The position numbers and the translations under genes were made by a program. A stretch of 64,000 nt of DNA, taken from Flavobacterium palustre (GTDB taxonomy: Bacteria > Bacteroidota > Bacteroidia > Flavobacteriales > Flavobacteriaceae). The stretch is taken from contig NZ_BMGA01000004.1 in assembly GCF_014639535.1 (NCBI RefSeq), positions 238,597-302,596 of the forward strand, read 5' to 3'. The notes under the pieces were generated by a model. It saw nothing but the letters and a program-made list of their open reading frames with translations. It was not told the DNA's origin and made no database searches. Each line of letters starts with the position of its first letter. Positions within the stretch are counted from its first letter, which is position 1. Shown here piece after piece: positions 55,747 through 63,722 of the stretch.

Positions 55747-56835
55747 CTATTCCATCAACAGCTCTTTTTCCTTCTTTTTCTTCTTGGCTTTTTCGATGGT
55801 AAACGAAAATTCAGAACCAATTCCGAATTCACTTTCTACATAAATCTTTTCTTTATGTGCTTCGATAATGTGTTTCACAATGGCCAAGCCCAAGCCTGAT
55901 CCTCCCTCGGCTCTGGAACCGCTTTTGTTCACACGATAAAAACGCTCAAAGAGTCTTGGAATATTTTGCTTTTCAATTCCTTCACCATCATCACTTATTC
56001 TGACTAAGACTTTTTCTTTGGTTAAATTCACTACGGCAATTTCGGTAGTTCCTTCTTTTTTACCATACTTAATCGAATTGACAATCAGGTTTTCGATTAC
56101 CTGCTGGATTCGGTCTTTATCAGCCTTAACAAAATTGGGTTGGATATTTTCGTTTTCAAAAACCAAATTAATTTTTTTCTTGTCGGCTTTCATTTCCAGC
56201 AAGTCAAAAACATTTCGGATTAACTCAACAATATCAAACTCGGTTATTTCTAAATTCAAATCCCCTGATTCGAGTTTGGTAATCATATCCAAATCTTCTA
56301 CTATATATATAAGTCGCTCTACTCCTTTATCGGCACGTTTTAAATATTTTTTTCGAATGGCTTTATCTTCCATTGCTCCATCAAGCAACGTAGAAATATA
56401 TCCCTGCACGGTAAACAATGGTGTTTTTAGTTCATGCGAAATATTCCCTAAGAACTCTCTTCGGTATTCTTCACGCACCTGAAGCATTTCGATTTCCAAC
56501 TTTTTATCGGTTGCAAACTTCTTAACTTCCCGGGTCAGCGTTTCCATATCGGTAGTAATAGGCTGATTGATCAGGGTACTGGATTCCAATAGTGAAACAT
56601 CATCGTAGATTTTTTTAACTCTTCGGTAGATAAAACGCTCCACACGATATTGCAACACCAAAAACGAAAAGAGATAAATAGCAAAAACAAAAATTATCCC
56701 AAAAAGAAACAAAGTTTTTGTAGTGGTATTAAAAATTATCATTGCCAGGAAAAGAACAAAAGCCGTAGAAAAAAGACTGATGTAAAATGCCGATTTGATG
56801 GCAAACTTGTATGTTTTTTTAAAGCTAATTTTCAT
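55747..56835 (-). CDS. Sensor histidine kinase, PhoR-like
   Basis: A 362-residue kinase with two closely spaced membrane helices (~15-35, ~40-62) and almost no periplasmic loop, as in PhoR. There is no obvious PAS domain. The HisKA box has phospho-acceptor His134 (FLGNISHELKTPLF). ATPase motifs are NLIVNSIKYGKKEG, SDDGEGIEKQNIPRLFERFYRV and EGGSGLGLAIVKHI. Its lack of a sensor loop fits sensing through Pst/PhoU. The gene lies 322 bp after the PhoB-like regulator gene, each with its own terminator. Confidence 0.85.
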   Translation of the reverse strand: MKISFKKTYKFAIKSAFYISLFSTAFVLFLAMIIFNTTTKTLFLFGIIFVFAIYLFSFLVLQYRVERFIYRRVKKIYDDVSLLESSTLINQPITTDMETLTREVKKFATDKKLEIEMLQVREEYRREFLGNISHELKTPLFTVQGYISTLLDGAMEDKAIRKKYLKRADKGVERLIYIVEDLDMITKLESGDLNLEITEFDIVELIRNVFDLLEMKADKKKINLVFENENIQPNFVKADKDRIQQVIENLIVNSIKYGKKEGTTEIAVVNLTKEKVLVRISDDGEGIEKQNIPRLFERFYRVNKSGSRAEGGSGLGLAIVKHIIEAHKEKIYVESEFGIGSEFSFTIEKAKKKKKEKELLME

Positions 56836-57049
56836 TTATTAATCTTTTTTAAATAATAACAATCCTATCTTCCTTTTCACCATCTAAGTCACATAAGTTT
56901 TTTTGTTTTTGGCTTATTACAAAAATATAACTTTAAAACAAGAGCATATAAGCCCGAAGAACAAAAAGAAAATTACTATAACCTCAAATTGTTATAGTAC
57001 CAAATAAAAATATTCTAATTACCAGACTACCACTTAAATGAACTTCTTT
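56836..57049. other. Gene-free spacer upstream of the phoR-like gene
   Basis: AT-rich region without ORFs. It contains a perfect 9-bp inverted repeat, TACTATAAC-8 nt-GTTATAGTA (56974-56999), about 140 nt upstream of the kinase start. I see no clear -7 box. Confidence 0.45.
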
Positions 57050-57093
57050 ATAAAAAGAAAAAAGTCTAACTAATAACATCATTAGTTAAACTT
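57050..57093 (-). terminator. Terminator of the phoB-like gene
   Basis: On the minus strand AAGTTTAACTAAT pairs with ATTAGTTAGACTT around GATGTT, followed by TTTTCTTTTT. It separates the regulator from the kinase gene. Confidence 0.75.
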
Positions 57094-57157
57094 ATATATC
57101 TTATATGGTTATAACAAATATTATTTCATTCATATACTATATGTTTTTTTTGAAAAA

Positions 57158-57844
57158 TTATACTTCAAATTTATAACCTACTCCTTTGATGGTTTTAAAA
57201 AGATCATCGCCTATTTTTTCACGCAATTTTCTAATGTGAACATCTATGGTTCTTCCGCCTACCACTACTTCATTACCCCAAACTTTATCGAGAATCTCAT
57301 CTCTTTTAAATACTTTTCCGGGTTTTGAAGCCAAAAGGTAAAACAATTCAAACTCTTTTCTGGGCAAAGCAATCTCCACATCGTCTTTGATAATCTTATA
57401 TTCTTCACGATTAATTTCGATTCCGCCCACATTTAGCGTTTCACTGTCCTGTCCGCCTGCTTCTTTCAATCTGCGTAATAAAGCTTTTACTTTACTTACT
57501 AATAACTTTGGCTTAATCGGCTTAGTGATATAATCATCGGCTCCGGCATCAAAACCGGCTACCTGAGAGTAATCTTCGCTTCTTGCCGTCAGGAAAGTAA
57601 TAATCACTTCACTTAATTCAGGAATGTTTCTAATATTCTCGCAGGCCTCCATGCCGTCCATTTCCGGCATCATTACGTCCATGATTATTAAATCAGGTAA
57701 TTCCTTTTTGGCTTTGGCAATTGCCTCTCTTCCATTAGAAGCCGTAACAATCTGATAACCCTCCTGAGCTAAATTGTATCCTACAATTTCTAAAATATCC
57801 GGTTCGTCATCAACCAGTAAAATCTTTGTGTTTTTCTTTTTCAT
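57158..57844 (-). CDS. Response regulator, OmpR/PhoB type
   Basis: A 228-residue regulator. The receiver has the acidic pair Asp12/Asp13 (ILLVDDEPDILE), phospho-acceptor Asp56 (LIIMDVMMPEMDG) and Lys in TKPIKPKLL. A winged-helix DNA-binding domain follows (~130-228, RKEFELFYLLASKPGKVFKRDEILDKVWG…RTIDVHIRKLREKIG). ATG 57844 is preferred to an upstream in-frame start that adds a non-family 54-residue extension. Likely the PhoB that binds the PHO-like boxes described here. Confidence 0.88.
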   Translation of the reverse strand: MKKKNTKILLVDDEPDILEIVGYNLAQEGYQIVTASNGREAIAKAKKELPDLIIMDVMMPEMDGMEACENIRNIPELSEVIITFLTARSEDYSQVAGFDAGADDYITKPIKPKLLVSKVKALLRRLKEAGGQDSETLNVGGIEINREEYKIIKDDVEIALPRKEFELFYLLASKPGKVFKRDEILDKVWGNEVVVGGRTIDVHIRKLREKIGDDLFKTIKGVGYKFEV

Positions 57845-57947
57845 AGCTAGCAAATTTTCTTTTGCGATGGTAAATGTACTAATAAAAAAACAGCATAAAA
57901 GTTGTGTTAACCGTAATTTAAAGAGATAACGATTTGATAATATTAGA

Positions 57948-58003
57948 ACAACATAATCATAACAACCGATTAACAACAACTTTACAAAGCCGACATTACT
58001 TTG
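57948..58003 (+). promoter_or_regulatory. TonB-receptor promoter with four PHO-like hexamers
   Basis: ACAACA (57948), ATAACA (57959), TTAACA (57970) and TTTACA (57981) are exactly 11 bp apart. The last starts 15 bp before the -7-like TTACTTTG (57996-58003; one mismatch to TAnnTTTG). The leader is about 13 nt. Likely PhoB-controlled. Confidence 0.6.
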
Positions 58004-58022
58004 CAAAAAATTTAATCAAATT

Positions 58023-60791
58023 ATGAAACTTAGATTATTCATTCTAACGCTTTTTATTACAACAATTAGCTTTGCTCAGAGTAAAGGTACAATTTCAGGA
58101 GTAATAACAGACAAAAATTCCAACAATGAAACACTGCCTTTTGCAACTGTGCTTATAAAAGGAACTAAAATTAACACTACTACCGATATTGATGGAAAAT
58201 ACACAATTAATATCGCACCGGGAAGCTACACTGTTCAATTTAGCTTTGTAGGATATGAAACTAAAGAAGTTGCTGTAAAAGTAACCGAAGGAGCTAAAAT
58301 AACACTGAACCAGACACTTTCTTCTGGCGGTTATACACTTAAAGATGTCGTAATTACCGGTACCAGAAACAGACAAAAAGAAACAGCTCTGTTATTAGAA
58401 CAAAAAAATGCCGTAGAGATTAAACAATCAATCGGCGCACAGGAAATGTCCAGAAAAGGTGTTAGCGATGTGGAAGCAGGGTTAACTAAAGTAACCGGAA
58501 TTACCAAAGTAGAATCCCGCGGATTATTTGTACGTGGATTAGAAGACCGATACAACAATCTACAAGTAAATGACTTGGCTGTTCCCTCAAACAGCCCTTT
58601 TAAGAAAATCATTCCTTTGGATTTATTCCCAACAGATATTGTAGGCTACATGGATGTTTTTAAAACTTTCAATCCAAATATTTATGGTGATTTTGCCGGT
58701 GCAACAATTGACATCCACACATCACAACCTACAAACAGCTATACTAAATTAAGCTATGGTGTTGGATATACTACTAATAACAATATGAGTGATTTTCTAC
58801 TTTCTTCAGATGCCGACAACACAAAGAGTTTCTTTGGATTTGGAGGACAAGAAAGACAATTACCAACAGAATTTGGTAAGATTCCAAACGGACAGATTAA
58901 TAACAATTTTGAATCGACCTGGAATGTAAAAAAAATAAAATCTCCTTTAAACACCAGTTTTGGAGTTACTCATGCTGATAATTTTACATTAGGAAAAAAC
59001 AGTAATCAATTAAAATATATCTTAGGCGTTAATTTTGACAACAAATACCAAATTAGAGAAGGCGCCGACAGGTTTTTTGCAATTGGACAAGGAGAATATG
59101 ACAACAATTTAAATCGTTCCCAATACAAATTCTTAACTCAGGCATCTGCTTTACTTGGACTGGAATACAAAACGGAACGTTTAAAATTATCCACAACCTC
59201 ATTGTTTTTAAAATCAACCGAAAATCAAATTCAGGATCAGGTTGGTTACACCAGAAATGCCAAAGACAATCCAAATGAAATTATCCGTTTAAATCAATAT
59301 GACGAATCTAACTTTTTTACAAATCAATTAAAATCAGAATATAAATTGACTGAAGATGGTAATCACCTTGTTAAAGGAGGACTATCATACACCAGAACAA
59401 AATACAATCAGCCTGACAGAAAATTCATCAATGGAGTTCTTTTAAATGAGAATGAAGTAGAAACACGTTATGGAAGCAACCACCTTATCAGACAGTTTTT
59501 AGACGTTGAAAACAACTTTCATTTATCCGGATTTTTTGAATACCAATACTTATTTGGAAAAGACGAAGAACGAAAAAATAAATTATCTGCCGGATACAAT
59601 GGCTATGCTGAATACATGACAACGTCTTACCGTTTTATTTCCGGAATTCCAAACGGTTCACAACCTGCCAACATTGTAAACTTAAACAATATTGATAGTT
59701 CAATCCAAGATGATATTGCCAATAATAACTTATCATTTACAGAAAGCACTAACGGAGAATACAAAACTAAACTGAACAACAGAGTTGATGGTGTTTATGC
59801 TAATTTACTGTTTCATGTAGGTGAAAAACTTGAGATAAACACTGGTTTACGTGCTGAAAACACCATTCGTGATTTAAAATACCGATTGATTTTTGACCCA
59901 ATCGGATCTGCATACAGAACAAATCTAACGGAAAAATTAGACCTCTTACCTTCGTTAAACATCAAATATTTAGTTAACGAAAACAGCAATATCCGTTTTG
60001 CAGCAAGCAGAACAATTACAAGACCTGTTTTGTTTGAAACACTTCCAATGACATACATTAGTGCAGACGGAACATCGGAAAGAGGAAATGAAAACCTAAA
60101 AAATTCCACAAATACAAATGTGGATTTGAAATATGAAATTTTCCCAACTAAAAACGAACTGTTTGCAGTTACATTATTCGGGAAACATATTCAAGACCCT
60201 ATCGAGCGTTCCTTTGATAATTTTGGTGGTGGTTCAGGAAGACAAGTTGCTTATTACAACAACAAGACAGCTTCTATCTTTGGTGCTGAATTCGAGGTAA
60301 TTATCGAACTAAGCAGATTATCCGAACAATTAGAAGGATTATCTTTTGGAGCTAACACATCAATCATGCACACAGAGGCGGTTGCTGATACAAATAGAGG
60401 ATCTTATTTTGATACTTTTGAAAAAAGACAATTACAGGGAGCTTCAAACTGGTTAGTAAATGCCGATTTAAAATATGCGTTTGAATTCAATAGTGAATGG
60501 AAAAATACTGCAACTTTAGTTTACGGAGTATATGGAGACAGGATTTACGCAGTAGGTATTGCAGGACAAGATAATGAATACGAAAAAGCATTCCATAAAC
60601 TAGACTTTATCTGGGGACAAAACATCAATAAAAAATGGGATATTAAGTTTAGTGTAAATAACATCTTAAACCCTTACTACAAAAGAGTTTTAGGTAGTGA
60701 TAATAAAATTCCAATCCTGGAATCTTCATTAACCTTACAAGAATACAAAAGAGGAACAGGATTTTCAACCAGCATTTCTTATACATTCTAA
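58023..60791 (+). CDS. TonB-dependent receptor, probably phosphate-starvation induced
   Basis: A 922-residue outer-membrane receptor with a signal peptide. A carboxypeptidase-regulatory-like domain is at ~20-105 (GTISGVITDKNSN, VQFSFVGYETKEV). A plug is at ~110-235 (GVSDVEAGLTKVTGITKVESRGLFVRGLEDRYNNLQVND, GATIDIHTSQPT), then a 22-strand-type barrel ends in ISYTF. It imports bulky substrates with TonB energy. The gene is divergent from the phoB-like regulator with PHO-like boxes in its promoter, and a beta-helix lipoprotein follows, so a phosphorus-containing ligand is likely but unproven. Confidence 0.9.
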   Translation: MKLRLFILTLFITTISFAQSKGTISGVITDKNSNNETLPFATVLIKGTKINTTTDIDGKYTINIAPGSYTVQFSFVGYETKEVAVKVTEGAKITLNQTLSSGGYTLKDVVITGTRNRQKETALLLEQKNAVEIKQSIGAQEMSRKGVSDVEAGLTKVTGITKVESRGLFVRGLEDRYNNLQVNDLAVPSNSPFKKIIPLDLFPTDIVGYMDVFKTFNPNIYGDFAGATIDIHTSQPTNSYTKLSYGVGYTTNNNMSDFLLSSDADNTKSFFGFGGQERQLPTEFGKIPNGQINNNFESTWNVKKIKSPLNTSFGVTHADNFTLGKNSNQLKYILGVNFDNKYQIREGADRFFAIGQGEYDNNLNRSQYKFLTQASALLGLEYKTERLKLSTTSLFLKSTENQIQDQVGYTRNAKDNPNEIIRLNQYDESNFFTNQLKSEYKLTEDGNHLVKGGLSYTRTKYNQPDRKFINGVLLNENEVETRYGSNHLIRQFLDVENNFHLSGFFEYQYLFGKDEERKNKLSAGYNGYAEYMTTSYRFISGIPNGSQPANIVNLNNIDSSIQDDIANNNLSFTESTNGEYKTKLNNRVDGVYANLLFHVGEKLEINTGLRAENTIRDLKYRLIFDPIGSAYRTNLTEKLDLLPSLNIKYLVNENSNIRFAASRTITRPVLFETLPMTYISADGTSERGNENLKNSTNTNVDLKYEIFPTKNELFAVTLFGKHIQDPIERSFDNFGGGSGRQVAYYNNKTASIFGAEFEVIIELSRLSEQLEGLSFGANTSIMHTEAVADTNRGSYFDTFEKRQLQGASNWLVNADLKYAFEFNSEWKNTATLVYGVYGDRIYAVGIAGQDNEYEKAFHKLDFIWGQNINKKWDIKFSVNNILNPYYKRVLGSDNKIPILESSLTLQEYKRGTGFSTSISYTF

Positions 60792-60796
60792 CAATA

Positions 60797-60830
60797 ACAA
60801 AAAACCATCCTTTCGGGTGGTTTTTTGTTT
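60797..60830 (+). terminator. Terminator of the TonB-receptor gene
   Basis: AACAAAAAACCATCC pairs with GGGTGGTTTTTTGTT around a 4-nt loop right after the stop. Coordinates may be off by one. Confidence 0.75.
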
Positions 60831-60870
60831 ACACTAAAGCAACATTAAGATTACAATTAATCGAAATATA

Positions 60871-60926
60871 ATAACCGTTTCGTAAACTTTAGAAAACACC
60901 TAAAAAATGTCTCCGACATACATTTG
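60871..60926 (+). promoter_or_regulatory. Lipoprotein promoter with PHO-like box
   Basis: ATAACC, GTAAAC and AAAACA (60871, 60882, 60893) lie 11 bp apart; the last starts 26 bp before the -7 box TACATTTG (60919-60926). Same phase as pstC but weaker hexamers. Confidence 0.45.
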
Positions 60927-60951
60927 TAAAAAAATATTAAAACAATCAATC

Positions 60952-62115
60952 ATGAAAAAATTAGCATTAAGCTTATCAATCTTAGCAGCTTTATTCACAA
61001 GTTGTTCAACTAATGACGATGAAGGAACGATTCAACCTGTTGAAGGTGAATTAACCGGAGCAATTACAACAAACAAAACTATTGCTTATGGAAACTACAC
61101 TATTAAAGGTATTGTAACTATTGAGAGCGGAGTTACTGTTACTTTTGACGCAGGTTCAACAGTTACAGCAAATGCTGCTGATGGTGTTGATGCACTAGTA
61201 GTTAAAAATGGCGGAAAATTAATCATGAACGGAACTGCTACTCAACCTATCGTTTTAACAGAACAATCAAAAGTTGCCGGTTCATGGGGTGGCATTATCA
61301 TGTATGGTGATGCTCCAATCAGAGGTGCCGGTGATACTGCATCAAAAACATCTGAGGATGGATTAAATTACACTTACGGAGGAACAAATTCAGCTCACAA
61401 TGGTGGAACTTTAAGATATGTAAGAGTAGAATATGCCGGTAAAAAAATCACAGACGGAACAAGTGAAATGAATGCGTTTTCTTTCTATTCTGTAGGTTCA
61501 GGAACTACATTAGACCATTTAGTTGCTTACAAAGGTGCCGATGACGGATTTGAATTTTACGGAGGAACTGTTAGTGCAACTAACCTAATTTCTTACGGAA
61601 ACTTTGATGATTCTTTTGACTGGCAAGACGGATGGAGAGGACAAAACAACTCCAACTGGTTAGCAATTCAAGTAGGTACAGGAAACTTCGGAATGGAAAT
61701 TGAAGCTTCTAACAACAATAATACTTACTGGCCGGTAATAGCTAATATTACATTAAAAAGAACAGCCGGAACACAAACAGAAGGTGGTTCTTCTGCTGCT
61801 GAGTACGATGCAATCCAGTTCAAAAAAGAAGGAAATGGAGAATTTTCAAACGTTGTTATATCCGGATACACAACTACTGGAGCAACTGCTGTAAGAATCC
61901 AAGATGTAACTACAAACACAAATCAAGTTAATGGAAGTAAAATTAAATTAACTAACGTTAAAATTAATGATGGTACTACTCAATTTGCCGGAGCTGGTAC
62001 GTTAAATCCAGTTTTCCCAACAGGACAATTTGTAACAAGTACAACAGCAACCGGAGCTTCTCTAACAGCTGGAAGCTGGGCAAGTGTTGATGGTACTAAT
62101 TTATTAGGAAACTAA
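60952..62115 (+). CDS. Beta-helix-like surface lipoprotein
   Basis: A 387-residue lipoprotein. Signal LSILAALFTSC puts Cys at residue 18, followed by STNDDEG, an acidic run like the Bacteroidota lipoprotein export signal for the cell surface. The body reads as a right-handed beta-helix (VTIESGVTVTFDAGSTVTANAADG, LVVKNGGKLIMNGTATQPIVLT, DDGFEFYGGTVSATNLISYGN). It starts at ATG 60952, because the promoter box lies before it. It lies behind the Pho-linked TonB receptor and probably serves as its surface partner. Confidence 0.8.
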   Translation: MKKLALSLSILAALFTSCSTNDDEGTIQPVEGELTGAITTNKTIAYGNYTIKGIVTIESGVTVTFDAGSTVTANAADGVDALVVKNGGKLIMNGTATQPIVLTEQSKVAGSWGGIIMYGDAPIRGAGDTASKTSEDGLNYTYGGTNSAHNGGTLRYVRVEYAGKKITDGTSEMNAFSFYSVGSGTTLDHLVAYKGADDGFEFYGGTVSATNLISYGNFDDSFDWQDGWRGQNNSNWLAIQVGTGNFGMEIEASNNNNTYWPVIANITLKRTAGTQTEGGSSAAEYDAIQFKKEGNGEFSNVVISGYTTTGATAVRIQDVTTNTNQVNGSKIKLTNVKINDGTTQFAGAGTLNPVFPTGQFVTSTTATGASLTAGSWASVDGTNLLGN

Positions 62116-62140
62116 GCAGTATAACAACCTTATCATTTTC

Positions 62141-62171
62141 AAAAACATCCTGATTATCAGGATGTTTTTTT
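62141..62171 (+). terminator. Terminator of the lipoprotein gene
   Basis: AAAAACATCCTGAT pairs with ATCAGGATGTTTTT, followed by more T. A compact and strong intrinsic terminator. Confidence 0.85.
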
Positions 62172-62220
62172 TTGGCATACTATTTGATTTTTTGTATATT
62201 TACTACACAAAATCAAGCTG

Positions 62221-62559
62221 ATGAAAAAAAACTACTTTTATAGTATCCTTTTAATGGTTTTTTTCTGCTCCCTAAGCACTGTTGCTCAGGAGAATAAGCA
62301 GCAAAATAACCTGAGCGCCCCCTCAGTTATTGAGGGCTTGAATTTGTACCCTAATCCCGTAAGCGGCGGTCGAGTGAACATTACCACTAAAAACGATGGC
62401 GAAAAAGAAATCATCATTTTTGACTTACTGGGAAAAAAAGTACTTCAAACCCACCTTAACTCCAGAGAGCTGAATGTATCCAGCCTAATGCCTGGTGTTT
62501 ATATCATCAAGATAAACGAAGAAAACGCTTCGGCAACACGAAAACTCATCATTAGATAA
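62221..62559 (+). CDS. Mini-protein made of signal peptide plus T9SS type A sorting domain
   Basis: A 112-residue protein. The signal peptide is MKKNYFYSILLMVFFCSLSTVAQ, followed by a ~14-residue linker. Residues ~40-112 are a complete type A T9SS C-terminal domain (LNLYPNPVSGGRVNIT, IIIFDLLGKKVLQTHL, LNVSSLMPGVYIIKINEENASATRKLIIR). There is no passenger domain at all, which is unusual for a T9SS cargo protein. A terminator follows at 62576-62610. Confidence 0.85.
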   Translation: MKKNYFYSILLMVFFCSLSTVAQENKQQNNLSAPSVIEGLNLYPNPVSGGRVNITTKNDGEKEIIIFDLLGKKVLQTHLNSRELNVSSLMPGVYIIKINEENASATRKLIIR

Positions 62560-62575
62560 TTAATCTTAAAATAGT

Positions 62576-62610
62576 AAAAAGCTTCAAATTCAACCTTTGA
62601 AGCTTTTTTT
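62576..62610 (+). terminator. Terminator of the T9SS mini-protein gene
   Basis: AAAAAGCTTCAAA pairs with TTTGAAGCTTTTT around TTCAACC and ends in a T-run. Confidence 0.85.
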
Positions 62611-62636
62611 ATGCCAAAGAAAAAACTTTAAATTCA

Positions 62637-62644
62637 TACCTTTG
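62637..62644 (+). promoter_or_regulatory. -7 box of the LuxE-like gene
   Basis: TACCTTTG fits TAnnTTTG. It lies only 13 nt before the proposed TTG start, implying a very short leader. Confidence 0.5.
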
Positions 62645-62657
62645 CCAAAAAAAATTC

Positions 62658-63638
62658 TTGATTACAGCTACCGATATATTTACCATTTCCAATCAAAAGC
62701 AATTTGAAAAAATAGCCTTAAAAGTGTTTCGTTTTCAACATGAAAACAATCTGGTATATCGGGAATTTTGTGATTTCCTTAAAGTCGATGTCCAAAAAGT
62801 AAAATCGCTGCAACAAATTCCGTTTTTGCCTATTCAGTTTTTCAAAAGCCATACTGTAGTGTCCAATAATAATCCGATTGAAACTACGTTCACAAGCAGT
62901 GGAACTACCGGTATGATTACCAGTAAACATTTGGTTACCGATGTAACGCTTTACGAAGAAAGCTACCGCAAAGGATTTGCTGAATTTTACGGCAACATCG
63001 AAAACTATGTCATTTTGGCGCTGCTTCCCTCTTATTTAGAAAGAGAAGGTTCTTCGTTAATTTATATGGTCGAAGATTTAATACAACTTTCCAATCATCC
63101 CGAAAGTGGTTTTTATCTTCATAATCACGAAGATTTGATTAAAAAATTAATCGAATTAGACCAATCAGGACAAAATATCATTTTGATTGGCGTTACTTAT
63201 GCTTTATTGGATCTGATTGACAAACAAAAGTTTGAATTACAGAACACCATCATTATGGAAACCGGCGGCATGAAAGGCAAACGCAAAGAAATGATTCGTG
63301 AAGAACTCCACAAACAGCTTGGTGACGGATTCGGAGTTTCGTCAATCCATTCTGAATATGGAATGACCGAGTTATTGTCGCAGGCCTATTCTTTAGGCGA
63401 AGGAATTTTCGAATGTCCTTCCTGGATGCAAATCCTCATTCGCGACACCGAAGACGCTTTAACCTATATTCCGCAAGGAAAAACAGGCGGAATCAATGTA
63501 ATTGATTTGGCTAATATCAATTCCTGCTCCTTTATTGCTACACAGGATTTGGGCAAAAAATACCCAAATAATTCTTTCGAAGTATTGGGACGTTTTGATA
63601 ATTCGGATATCAGAGGCTGTAATTTGATGATAGTTTAA
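62658..63638 (+). CDS. LuxE/PaaK-like acyl-protein synthetase
   Basis: A 326-residue adenylate-forming-enzyme relative. It has TFTSSGTTGMITSKHLVTD (the Ser/Thr-Gly nucleotide loop), VSSIHSEYGMTELLSQAY (the YGMTE motif) and a late GRFDNSDIRGCN motif typical of LuxE. LuxE activates fatty acids in luminous bacteria; in Flavobacteria similar proteins occur without lux genes and their role is unclear. The start is probably TTG 62658, since no ATG precedes the conserved part. Confidence 0.8.
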   Translation: MITATDIFTISNQKQFEKIALKVFRFQHENNLVYREFCDFLKVDVQKVKSLQQIPFLPIQFFKSHTVVSNNNPIETTFTSSGTTGMITSKHLVTDVTLYEESYRKGFAEFYGNIENYVILALLPSYLEREGSSLIYMVEDLIQLSNHPESGFYLHNHEDLIKKLIELDQSGQNIILIGVTYALLDLIDKQKFELQNTIIMETGGMKGKRKEMIREELHKQLGDGFGVSSIHSEYGMTELLSQAYSLGEGIFECPSWMQILIRDTEDALTYIPQGKTGGINVIDLANINSCSFIATQDLGKKYPNNSFEVLGRFDNSDIRGCNLMIV

Positions 63639-63651
63639 GCTTTACATCAAC

Positions 63652-63693
63652 AAAAAAGGCTGTTCAAAAATTACTTTTCGAACAGCCTTTTTT
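63652..63693. terminator. Bidirectional terminator between LuxE-like and T9SS genes
   Basis: AAAAAAGGCTGTTC pairs with GAACAGCCTTTTTT between convergent genes. Confidence 0.8.
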
Positions 63694-63722
63694 AAAGAAA
63701 AATTGCTACGATAAACTATTAG

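Noticed and set aside
57845-58006. N-terminal 54-residue extension of the PhoB-like regulator
   Set aside because: The receiver family starts at MKKKNTKILLVDDE; the extension is opposite the PHO-like box of the TonB gene and looks like read-through of the divergent control region.
60907-60951. Upstream start for the beta-helix lipoprotein
   Set aside because: The -7 box TACATTTG lies inside this stretch, and the lipoprotein signal is only correct from ATG 60952.
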